Below are positions 48,287 through 56,800 of a DNA stretch of 61,421 nucleotides, piece after piece; positions within the stretch are counted from its first letter, which is position 1; each line of letters starts with the position of its first letter. The position numbers were made by a program, and so were the translations under genes. The notes under the pieces are model-generated. The model worked only from the letters and a program-made list of their open reading frames with translations, was not told the origin of the DNA and made no database searches. This stretch comes from a virus, in the IMG/VR virus record IMGVR_UViG_3300046703_000080, positions 1 through 61,421 of that record; one strand, given 5' to 3'.

Positions 48287-49573
48287 ATGGCCTTCGCCAA
48301 CGGCTACACATACCGGCGCAGCATCACCGTGGCCCACGCCAAGGTTCCGAACACGGACCAGGCGGATTTCCCCGTGTTGGTCTCGGGCACTTATTCCTAC
48401 CTCGCGCACACCACGCACGGCGGACTCTGCACCGATCTGAACGGCTATGACATCGCGTTCTACTCCGATGCAGCCGGGACCACGCCACTCTACTGGGAGA
48501 TCGAATCCTACAACCACGAGACCGGGGCGGTGGTCTTTTGGGTCAGGGTTTCGCTCGCAACCGCGACCGACACCGTGTTCTATATGTTCTACACGAACGC
48601 GGCTGTTTCAACCTTTCAGAGCACAGCGGCAACTGTTTGGACCGCAAATTACGTCAGTGTGTACCACCACGCCACCAACGCCGGGACCGACAGTCTCGGA
48701 GTTAACAACCTGGCGAGCACATCAGGGACACCCGACAACGCAGCGGGCAAGATCGGCGGAGGAATCTACTGCAACAATGAGAGCAAGTACAAGGCCTATC
48801 CACTGTCCAATGTCCCTAGTGGAACAGCCGCCCGCACTTACTCCAAGTGGATCAAACTGGCGGCGACAGGGCAGGCTTCAAAATACATGGGCGGTTGGGG
48901 ACAGGCGCGCGGACCTGGAAATGGGGAGTCCTGGACGTTTTATCTTTGGAAAACGGGGTCCGATTGGGGTGTGAGCGTCGACACAACCAATGGTGGCGGA
49001 GCAAGCCTCTTTACACAAGACACCAACTGGCACTATCTAGTAGCCACGCTACCGGCAGGTGGCGGCAACGCAGACATCAAGTTTTATTTGGATGGGGCGG
49101 ACGGCACGACAGCCGGAGCAACAGGAACGATTAACACTTCTACCGCTGGTGGAATTTCAGTTGGTGATCGCCCCTGGGTTGGCGCTGGCGCGAACTTCAC
49201 GATGGACGAAGAACGCATCTCGTCCATTGTCCGCACCGCCGATTGGATTGCCACCGAGTACAACAGCCAGAACGACCCGAGCACTTTCTATGCACTGGGG
49301 GACCAAGCGGAAGCCAGTGGGGAGACGACGGAGATCACCCCTCCAGTTGGACTGGTTCTCATTTCGGGGCTGGCCCCCAGCGTCAGTATCACGGACTATA
49401 AGTTCTTTACCCCGCCTACTGGAACCGTGCGACTAACCGGCGTGGGTCCCACGGTCTACGTCGGAGTTCCGCTGGACCCGCTCGGTCGGGGGGTCTGCTT
49501 CTTGGTCCCACGATCCATCAAAAGCCCGCCATTCGCCGTCATGAAGATGCCATCGGAAAGGAAAGGAACATAA
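48287..49573 (+). CDS. DUF2341 plus concanavalin-like (LamG) tail protein, 428 aa
   Basis: ATG at 48287, just after the previous stop. N-terminal ~110 residues are DUF2341-like (YRRSITVAHAKVPNTDQADF, VSGTYSYLAH); residues ~120-340 are a LamG-type jelly roll (HYLVATLPAGGGNADIKFYL, RISSIVRTADWIATEY). Both are surface-binding modules found in secreted proteins. Likely a fibre or side-adhesin. Confidence 0.75.
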   Translation: MAFANGYTYRRSITVAHAKVPNTDQADFPVLVSGTYSYLAHTTHGGLCTDLNGYDIAFYSDAAGTTPLYWEIESYNHETGAVVFWVRVSLATATDTVFYMFYTNAAVSTFQSTAATVWTANYVSVYHHATNAGTDSLGVNNLASTSGTPDNAAGKIGGGIYCNNESKYKAYPLSNVPSGTAARTYSKWIKLAATGQASKYMGGWGQARGPGNGESWTFYLWKTGSDWGVSVDTTNGGGASLFTQDTNWHYLVATLPAGGGNADIKFYLDGADGTTAGATGTINTSTAGGISVGDRPWVGAGANFTMDEERISSIVRTADWIATEYNSQNDPSTFYALGDQAEASGETTEITPPVGLVLISGLAPSVSITDYKFFTPPTGTVRLTGVGPTVYVGVPLDPLGRGVCFLVPRSIKSPPFAVMKMPSERKGT

Positions 49574-49574
49574 C

Positions 49575-50036
49575 ATGGCCGCTGATGCCTGGATCACTTA
49601 CGCGAGTTTGGCCGAGAAGGTCGGCAACAAACTCATCGACTTCGACACGGACGACTTCAAAATGGCGCTCATCCTGGATGGCTACACGCCAGATCAGGCG
49701 GCGGATGACGAGTACGCCGACATCTCAGGAGACGAGCACGCCAGCCAGGGCGCTCCCGGCTACGTCACTGGTGGATTTCCGCTAACCGGAGTCGCCTGGA
49801 CCCGCACTGGCGCGACTTCGAAGTTCACGAGCAACTATGCCCAGTGGACCGCCACCGGCGGAAGCATCGTCTGCAAGTACGCTGTGATCTATGACGACAC
49901 CGTTGCGGGCAAGCCCCTGGTGGCTTACTGCCTTCTGGATAATTCTCCGGCAGACGTGACAGTGACGGTCGGGAACATCCTGAAGATCACTCCCAGTGCG
50001 ACCGGGATCTTCACGGAGGCAGACGCCAATGCGTAA
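49575..50036 (+). CDS. Tail-associated protein, 153 aa
   Basis: GGAAAGGAACATAAC precedes the ATG. Compact protein with EKVGNKLIDFDTDDFKMALI near the start and KYAVIYDDTVAGKPLVAY, a layout recurring in phage tail clusters. Overlaps the following gene by eight bases. Function unknown; probably beta-barrel. Confidence 0.6.
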   Translation: MAADAWITYASLAEKVGNKLIDFDTDDFKMALILDGYTPDQAADDEYADISGDEHASQGAPGYVTGGFPLTGVAWTRTGATSKFTSNYAQWTATGGSIVCKYAVIYDDTVAGKPLVAYCLLDNSPADVTVTVGNILKITPSATGIFTEADANA

Positions 50037-50523
50037 GCAACGGTGGTATCCCGCAGGTGACCCCGCCGTCCCGAAACAGACCCAGGATGCCTTCCGCCGC
50101 ATCCTGGACATGGTGTACGAGAACCAGGACCAGCTCGGCCCGCTGTCGATCTACGGGCGAGGGTCCAAGAACCAGAGCATCGGCGTGTCCGATGTGGTGA
50201 TCTTCGGGTGTACCATCACGGCGCCGCGGCCGGGCATGTGGACGGTGACGGGCCGCTTCGCGGTCGCAGTGGCGGGCGCGGGCGACCTGGGCAAGGAGAT
50301 TCGAGGCTCACTGTACGTGGCCGGCGAGAAGTGCCCCGGCATGGCAGTGGTCAAGTCCGCGACGGCGGGAATGTCTTTCATGGCATCTCAAAGCTGGCAG
50401 GTGAAGTTATCGAAAGGGCAAGCGCTGGCTTTACGGATCAGTAAGGAATCGACAGCCAGCGGGACCAGTTCGGTGCAGGGTGAAAATACAACCCTCACCG
50501 GAGTTTGGCAAGGAACAGATTGA
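50029..50523 (+). CDS. Beta-rich tail protein, 164 aa
   Basis: ATG at 50029, inside the previous gene's end; the longer start at 49996 is not supported. Beta-sandwich-like (PGMWTVTGRFAVAVAGAG, LSKGQALALRISKESTASG) with an N-terminal helix (QTQDAFRRILDMVYENQDQL). Resembles collagen/TNF-like fibre modules in pattern. Probably part of the tail. Confidence 0.55.
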   Translation: MRKQRWYPAGDPAVPKQTQDAFRRILDMVYENQDQLGPLSIYGRGSKNQSIGVSDVVIFGCTITAPRPGMWTVTGRFAVAVAGAGDLGKEIRGSLYVAGEKCPGMAVVKSATAGMSFMASQSWQVKLSKGQALALRISKESTASGTSSVQGENTTLTGVWQGTD

Positions 50524-50564
50524 AAAACGAGACTTTTGTCCCATAATGGGGCGAGGAGAGCAAC

Positions 50565-50840
50565 ATGGCGGTCAAAGCGAGAGACAGATTCGGAACATTA
50601 GGAGCCAACCGCCTTTCCGACCCGGCGGTGGGCGGTTTCACCTTCACCAAGAGCGATACCGATGAACTGCCCGAAGTAACTCGGTGGCTCTATGTCGGTG
50701 GTGCCGGAGACATCAATATGGTCCTAGCGGACGGGCAAACCGTGCTACTGAAGAACGTGCCGATCGGCCTCTACCCTCTCCGGGTGAAGCAGGTGTTGTC
50801 CACGGACACGGGCGCAAGCCTCATGGTCGGATTGATCTAG
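50565..50840 (+). CDS. Small conserved tail protein, 91 aa
   Basis: GCGAGGAGAGCAAC precedes the ATG. Recurrent phage pattern LYVGGAGDINMVLADGQ and LKNVPIGLYPLRVKQVL in its C-terminal half. It resembles small proteins near phage tail spikes whose role is not known. Confidence 0.65.
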   Translation: MAVKARDRFGTLGANRLSDPAVGGFTFTKSDTDELPEVTRWLYVGGAGDINMVLADGQTVLLKNVPIGLYPLRVKQVLSTDTGASLMVGLI

Positions 50841-50856
50841 GGATAGGGATCTGGGA

Positions 50857-51483
50857 ATGACCACCAAGCGCACCGCCGCGACGGCAACCGCAGTGCTCGC
50901 TGCGGCTGCGCTCTGGCTGTCTGGAGCGCCGAAGAACGACCGATCCGCGCCCAGCGTCTACATCCTCGCGCCGTTGACAGGAAGTACCGTCGATGGCGGG
51001 GTGAACATCCTCCTCTCAACGATGGACAACGTCACCGCAGTGCGGGTGGCGGTTGAGGTGGACGGGCAGCCAGTTTGCAACCTCCTCAATTCCGGCTCCG
51101 CCAAGGCGAAGAACTGGACGTGCTTTTGGGAATCCGCACTGGAAACCGAGAAGCAACGGACGATCCACGGTACCGCCTACGATGCTGCCGGAAACCACCA
51201 GTCAACCAGTCTCCAAGTGACCAGCGCGGCGATCCTGCTGCTCAGCGGCAGCGTGCCGGATGCCATCTGCGGCGAACCGTGGGTAGCAAATTTCAGGCTC
51301 ACGGGCGGAATGCCGCCGTACACCTGGAGCGTGATTGCGGGCGCGCTGCCGTCCTGGGCGACTTTCACGGCGAATGGCGCAACAGCCCAGGCCGCTGGAA
51401 CCGCGCCGATTGCGGGGCCGGATGGCACCTGTGATGGCCAAATGCTACTTGCCCGGCTGCGGGCGAGTCTGGGGATCACATGA
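50857..51483 (+). CDS. Exported Ig-like protein, 208 aa
   Basis: N-terminal hydrophobic region (ATATAVLAAAALWLSG) fits a signal or anchor. Two Ig-like beta domains (PSVYILAPLTGSTVDGGVNI, GGMPPYTWSVIAGALPSW). Four Cys. A GTG/ATG upstream choice is not decisive; ATG at 50857 has GGGA just before. Role unknown; third exported-looking protein in the tail region. Confidence 0.55.
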   Translation: MTTKRTAATATAVLAAAALWLSGAPKNDRSAPSVYILAPLTGSTVDGGVNILLSTMDNVTAVRVAVEVDGQPVCNLLNSGSAKAKNWTCFWESALETEKQRTIHGTAYDAAGNHQSTSLQVTSAAILLLSGSVPDAICGEPWVANFRLTGGMPPYTWSVIAGALPSWATFTANGATAQAAGTAPIAGPDGTCDGQMLLARLRASLGIT

Positions 51484-51767
51484 CGCCGGTACGAGATGGG
51501 CGGCAGAATCCGCGCATTCGGTTAGGAGAAAGCGACCGTCAGTTGCCGCTACTGACGCCCCGACAGGCTCAAGCAGTGGGTTTCATTCGATCAGGCGTAC
51601 ACAGTGCAAAAGAACTCAGTTACCGGATGGGCCAAACGTACAACGGGACACACCTCTGCCTGGAACGGATCTATGAGCGGCTGGGTGAGCGGGGGTACGC
51701 AGTGGACAACCTTACCGGGCTCGCCATCTTCGCGTTCGCGCCGGAGGTTCTGAAACAGAAGGAGTGA
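51480..51767 (+). CDS. LuxR/GerE-type HTH protein, 95 aa
   Basis: ATG overlaps the preceding stop. Residues ~24-65 match a LuxR-type helix-turn-helix (LTPRQAQAVGFIRSGVHSAK, ERIYERLGERGY). No receiver domain. Could regulate late genes or host genes; its location inside tail genes is unexpected. Confidence 0.6.
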   Translation: MTPVRDGRQNPRIRLGESDRQLPLLTPRQAQAVGFIRSGVHSAKELSYRMGQTYNGTHLCLERIYERLGERGYAVDNLTGLAIFAFAPEVLKQKE

Positions 51768-51768
51768 C

Positions 51769-51978
51769 ATGGCCACACGCATTTACATCATGCCTATCAC
51801 GGGAAGTGGGGGAGTGATAGGTGATCCTCCCGTGCCCGACCCCCGCCGCGGCCCCCGCTGTAGCCCCGTCAGTGTACTTCGCGGGTTTCACCCTCATAGA
51901 AAGTGCAAAGCCGAACGTCGTGACGGTGTTGGCAAGATGGATCAAAACCACCTTGAAGAGAATACGCGGTTGGTTTGA
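51769..51978 (+). CDS. Truncated MATRIY-type phage protein, 69 aa
   Basis: The start MATRIYIMPITGSG is that of a known small phage protein whose full form carries a conserved DPRRPKY stretch. Here PVPDPRRGPR still matches, after which the frame becomes basic and random-looking. I take it as a remnant or frameshifted copy. A ribosome site GGAGTG precedes ATG. Confidence 0.4.
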   Translation: MATRIYIMPITGSGGVIGDPPVPDPRRGPRCSPVSVLRGFHPHRKCKAERRDGVGKMDQNHLEENTRLV

Positions 51979-52003
51979 GACGATAGTAGGCAAGAAGAAT
52001 TAG
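51821..52003 (+). CDS. Alternative-frame small protein, 60 aa
   Basis: GTG at 51821 opens a frame overlapping the truncated gene and running to TAG at 52001-52003. The C-terminal half (VVTVLARWIKTTLKRIRGW) looks like an amphipathic helix, and third-position GC is high. Could be the second part of a frameshifted gene or a separate small membrane-active protein. Confidence 0.4.
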   Translation: MILPCPTPAAAPAVAPSVYFAGFTLIESAKPNVVTVLARWIKTTLKRIRGWFETIVGKKN

Positions 52004-52012
52004 GAGAACAAC

Positions 52013-52633
52013 ATGGCAAGCGTAAGTTGGGCAGACCCATTTTCCAAAGGCAACACCAGCGCTGGCGAATCCTTCGAGGGGGGCAAGGACCCCTACAAGA
52101 TCGCGCCTGAGCCGGTCTCGGGCAACAGCCTGACGCAACGGCTTCGATCGCTCATGAACGTCGGCGGAAATTGGGCGCAGGAACTCAACACCGGCGGCAC
52201 GAGCAACGTGGGCGCGGCGACGGACTACTGGGGCAAGATCCTCAGTGGCAATCGCGCGGCGATGATGGAGGGGCTGGCGCCGGAGGTCAAGTCGATCCAG
52301 GGGCAGTATGCGAACGTCGCCAAGGCCAATTCGATGCTGGCTCCTCGCGGCGGCGGGCGTGCGACGGTGGCGGCAGAGGCCCCCTACAGCATGGCGTCGG
52401 CGATTCAGTCGCTCCTGCAGAGCGTCCGACCGCAGGCTGCCAATGCTATGTCGCAGATAGGGCTTCAGCAACTCGGGCTGTCACAGCAGGAGTTATCGAC
52501 GATCCTCCAAGCGGCGCTGGGTATGCGCGGGCAGGATCTCACGGAACGCGGGCAGAACATGGGACTCGGAAGTTCGTTGGGCACTGGTATCGCCAAGTTG
52601 GTTCCCTGGGATAAGATATTTCCCAGCTCATAA
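52013..52633 (+). CDS. Internal virion / ejection-like protein, 206 aa
   Basis: TAGGAGAACAAC precedes the ATG. Helical, Ala/Gln-rich (QGQYANVAKANSMLAPRGGG, AAGIQSLLQSVRP-like) with a Ser/Gly-rich N terminus; resembles T7/P22-type ejection or internal proteins in composition. First of three such genes ending with the polyvalent protein. Confidence 0.55.
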   Translation: MASVSWADPFSKGNTSAGESFEGGKDPYKIAPEPVSGNSLTQRLRSLMNVGGNWAQELNTGGTSNVGAATDYWGKILSGNRAAMMEGLAPEVKSIQGQYANVAKANSMLAPRGGGRATVAAEAPYSMASAIQSLLQSVRPQAANAMSQIGLQQLGLSQQELSTILQAALGMRGQDLTERGQNMGLGSSLGTGIAKLVPWDKIFPSS

Positions 52634-52645
52634 GGGGGTTGAATC

Positions 52646-53887
52646 ATGGGTACAGCAGGATTTTTTGGAGGGTTACTCGGCGGTATCGGCGACGAACTCC
52701 AGGTTCAACGTGATCGCAAGCAGAAACTCGACCTCATGGGCCGCCAGGCTGAGTTGGAGCACTGGGGCAAGTTATTGGAGAAGCCGGATGCCTTTGTCGG
52801 TGGTGCAGGTGGTCCAGCCTACACCGACTACCTGAACAGGTACTTCGATGTGCTCGGGGCGATGACTGGCAACAAGTCCGCTCGCAAACACCTCCAGCCA
52901 GCTCAGGACTTCATTCGCGCGATGGCCGACAAGGTGTACGCCGGAAGAGAAGAACAACCTTCGACTCCCGGCCCGATGCTTCAGCCGGACCCGGAGGCCC
53001 CTGCTGCCGTGCAGAACCTGTTGCAGTTCCAGTTGCCGGATGTGCCCGGCATCCCCGCGCGCAAGGGTCCGTGGTACACGCCGGAGGAACAGGCGGCCAG
53101 GGCGCTGAAGCTGAAGGCGAACGAAGAGATGGCTATGGGCCAGGCGAAGGATCTTGGCGAAATGCCGGGATTCCGTGCTCGGCAAGACATCCTCAGCGCG
53201 AATGCCATAAAGCTGGAGCAGGCGCGCGCAGACGGCCGCACCACAATCCTCCGGGGCGTTCCCGATCCCCGGCCGGGCGCGAACGAATGGGACTACGTGG
53301 ATATTCTGCAGTACGGGAACGGGACTCAGGAACTTGGCGAAGGTAGGCGCCCGGCTGCTATTGAGCGCGCCTACCAGACCGCTGCCTTCATCGCGACCGA
53401 GGAAGGTATTCCAATGGAGCAGGCTTGGGCGCGCGTGTGGGCGCAGCCGTACCAGGCTGGAGAGCAACGGTCCACGCTCAACGCGGCCCGGATTGAGGAT
53501 GTTCCGCAAATCAGGCGGCAACGAGAGGCGGCGATCGCCAACACCGGCCAGGGCATGACGGCGCGACAACTCACAATCTCTGACAAGGTTGCCGACGATC
53601 TGGCGGACGGAGTGCTCGCCGGCGTGACCGGAATTGATCCCAAGACGCCGATGAACGCAAGACTCGGTATGGCAATCGACAACCTGGGCGTGTGGTACAA
53701 GAACGATCCCCTTCTGAGCAGGCCCGAGGTCCAGGCAGCGGTCAAAGCAAGGCTCCTGGACCGGCAGGCAAGGGCAACACCGAGGCCGAAGGCAGGACTT
53801 AGTCTGAAGGGGAGAGTGCCAGGCAGAGGGACGGCGGGAGCACCGGCGCCGGCAGCACCTACGGCAGCAAGAAACCCCTATCGGTAA
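52646..53887 (+). CDS. Internal virion-like protein, 413 aa
   Basis: AAGGGGGTTG precedes the ATG. Begins MGTAGFFGGLLGGIGDELQV, a Gly-rich hydrophobic N terminus, then long helices (QAARALKLKANEEMAMGQAK-like, DNLGVWYKNDPLLSRPEVQ). Position and composition suggest an ejection protein. No domain recognised. Confidence 0.55.
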   Translation: MGTAGFFGGLLGGIGDELQVQRDRKQKLDLMGRQAELEHWGKLLEKPDAFVGGAGGPAYTDYLNRYFDVLGAMTGNKSARKHLQPAQDFIRAMADKVYAGREEQPSTPGPMLQPDPEAPAAVQNLLQFQLPDVPGIPARKGPWYTPEEQAARALKLKANEEMAMGQAKDLGEMPGFRARQDILSANAIKLEQARADGRTTILRGVPDPRPGANEWDYVDILQYGNGTQELGEGRRPAAIERAYQTAAFIATEEGIPMEQAWARVWAQPYQAGEQRSTLNAARIEDVPQIRRQREAAIANTGQGMTARQLTISDKVADDLADGVLAGVTGIDPKTPMNARLGMAIDNLGVWYKNDPLLSRPEVQAAVKARLLDRQARATPRPKAGLSLKGRVPGRGTAGAPAPAAPTAARNPYR

Positions 53888-53888
53888 A

Positions 53889-56800
53889 ATGCCTGACATC
53901 CAGTCCATCCTCGATCCCCTTCCCGTTGATAAGGCGGTGAAGGCTCAGGTATGGGATGATTTTCACGGATCGGCTTCGCCCGAGGATTTCCAGTCTCGGT
54001 TCGACAGGCTGAACCTCCCGAAAGAGGTCAAAGCCCAGTTGTGGGACATGAAATTCTCACAGAACGCGCCCAGGGCTGCCAGGATCCCGGGCATGGAACG
54101 CCTCGGAGAACTACCGCCTCTCCCTGGAATCCCCCTTCCTGAAGAGGACACGGTCAGCAAAATTGCAAATATGACAGTGTTTGCGCCTGAACGCGGCGTG
54201 CAACAGGCCGTCGCAGGGGTTAAGCGTCTGGGTAAAAAAGGCGAACGGATGGCCGGCGCGAATGACATCATTGAGGGTGGCTTCGCTGCCTTGACACCCG
54301 CCGTGCTTGCTGCCCTCGCGGTCCACCCGCTGACTACCGGCCTTGCGCTTGGCACAGCGATGGCGATGCAGACTGGAGCCGAAAAGGGGGCCGAAGTAGT
54401 CGGCGCAAGTCCGGAAGCCGCGCGACTCACGGGGAATATCGCCGCGCTTGGAAGTGGGACTGCGGTAGCTTTGGGCCCAAGATGGGTCAGAGCACGCCGA
54501 CTTGGGCAGATCGGCGAAGTGTTGGGACGAGCCGAACCTAGATTGACCACCAGTCCGCAGGCCCGTATCGCCACTGAGGCACTCACGCAAGCGGCGCGTG
54601 GTGTTGAGGGTGGCGTATCAGAAACCGGAGCCCTCGGAGCCGCAGCGAGCGAACCCGCCCGCAAGGGTCTCGCCAAGACCGCTAAGGAATCGGCGATGGT
54701 CTTCCGCGACCAGTACCCGCCGTCGAAGTCAGCGCAGGAGAGCGCCCGGGTCTTCCAGGAACAGTTGCCGCCTGTGCCGGAAGTGCCGAAAGTGGAACCC
54801 CCCTTGCAGCCTCCGCCGGCCGGTGATACACTTCCGAAGCAGGAGCCACCCAATGTCGCAGGAGGAGCGGGACCAGGACGGCCGGACGGCGAAGGAGCGG
54901 GAGGAGTTCTACCGAAACTACCGGAACCTCGTCAACCAAGCGGTCCAGTCCGGCGCGGTAAAGAGACGTACATCAGCGTCCCAGAAACCAACGAAGTCCA
55001 GCGCGCCCACTACGAACTCCGCGAACTCGACGACGTAGTACCCTCACACGAGGGCATCACTTTCCGGCCAAACCCGGGTTACTGGTATAAGAATGAGAGA
55101 AACTACGGTAGTCCCGAGTACCAGGCAATCACCATCAAGCGGGCCCAAGAGTTCGACCCTGCGAAGGTTGTAAACGACAGCCCAAATCCCACCAGCGGAC
55201 CCACGATCATAGACCCAAACGGGAACTCCCTCTCGGGCACCAACCGCATTCAGATCCTCCAACGAATTTATGCCTTACACCCAGACCACGTAGAGGCGTA
55301 CAAAGCAAAATTGGCCTCAGACCTGCCGCACTACGGAATCGACCCCGCAGAGTTGGCGAACTTCAAGAAACCTGGTCTTTTTCGTGTTCTGGATGAGGAC
55401 TTTGACCCGGTAAAGGTCATCCGAGATTACAACAAAGACGAGGCATCTGCCCTTCTAGCCAATGAACGGGCAATGGCTGATAGCCAGCGAATCAGTTCCG
55501 GCACGCTTGAAGAAATGGCACGTCGGATGGAAGACCTGCCCGAAGGTGCGGGAATTGTTCGCGCACTGGAAGGCGAAGATGGCATCAGCTTCCTCAACCG
55601 TCTGATCGACGACGGGGTGCTCACTCGCGGGGAAGCCAACGGTCTCATAGAGAAGAAGCACGATGGTTCTGTTTTGAACAGCGTCGGCAAAGATCGCGTC
55701 ATCAAATTGCTCATTACCAGGATGTACCGTGGCACCGATCAGATGGAACGGACGCCTGCCACAATCCAGGGAAAGCTGGAACGCGCACTTCCCGGCATCG
55801 CCAAGATGGAAGGTACGGAAGGTTGGGACCTGCGGCCGATCATCCACAACGCCCTGGATGTGCTGGAAGAGGCGCGCGCCCGCGGTGCGAAGAACCTCGA
55901 CGACCTTGAGCAGCAGCAAGCCATGTTCGGCGCCGAAGTGCAAGCGCAGCCAGTCATGCTGGCGAAGGCGCTCCGCGACTGGGCCCCGACCCAAGTTCAG
56001 GACGCGGTGGCGAAGTACGTCAAGGAATCCGAGTTCAAAGGCGGATCGGTATTCGGCCAAGTCAGCCAAACAGACGCCTTCAAAGCGGCGTTCGAGCAGG
56101 AACCCCCGAAGAGAATCAAGAAGAAACTGCCGAAGGAAGAGGGGCCGCTGATCTTCGGCGGCGGCCGTGGTCCATCCGAGAAGGGTTCTTTCAGCCTCAC
56201 CCCCCTCGAGCCAAGCAATCCTCGCGGGGAAGAAACCTGGCTGGACCGCTACAAGAACTTCCGCGAAATGCGGATCTCCCCGCCTGAGCAGGAGAAACTC
56301 AAGACGGCCGTGCTCGACGTCGAGGCGCAGCGCGGCGCGGAAATCAACCGGCCCGTGCCCTGGTCCGAGGTCCTGGAGGCCGCCAAGGACATCGACCCTA
56401 CGCTGGTCAAGGAGGTCCAGTGGCAGGCTTCGATGGGAGCGCAGACGCAGGGCGCGCGCTACGCGATCGAGCAGCGGATCAACAGTCTGAACCGGGAAGT
56501 CCTCGAGCTTGACGACCAGATTCGGCGCGCCGATGAACTTGGACTCACCGAGCAACAGAAACTCGACCTGGACCGGCAGGCGCGCGAGAAGGAAACCGAC
56601 TACCGGGAGTACATCGGGCAGTGGGCGGGGATCTCGAGCATGGACGGTCGCAACCTCGCCATGCACCGGATGATGACCAACTCCACCTGGAGCGTGCCGG
56701 AGTGGCTGACAAAGGCCCGGCGCGCGGCTGCCCTGCCCCCTGGCGTGGACTTGCCGGAAGCGCAGGCCCTTCCTATCCGCAAGATCATCGCGGAGGGCCA

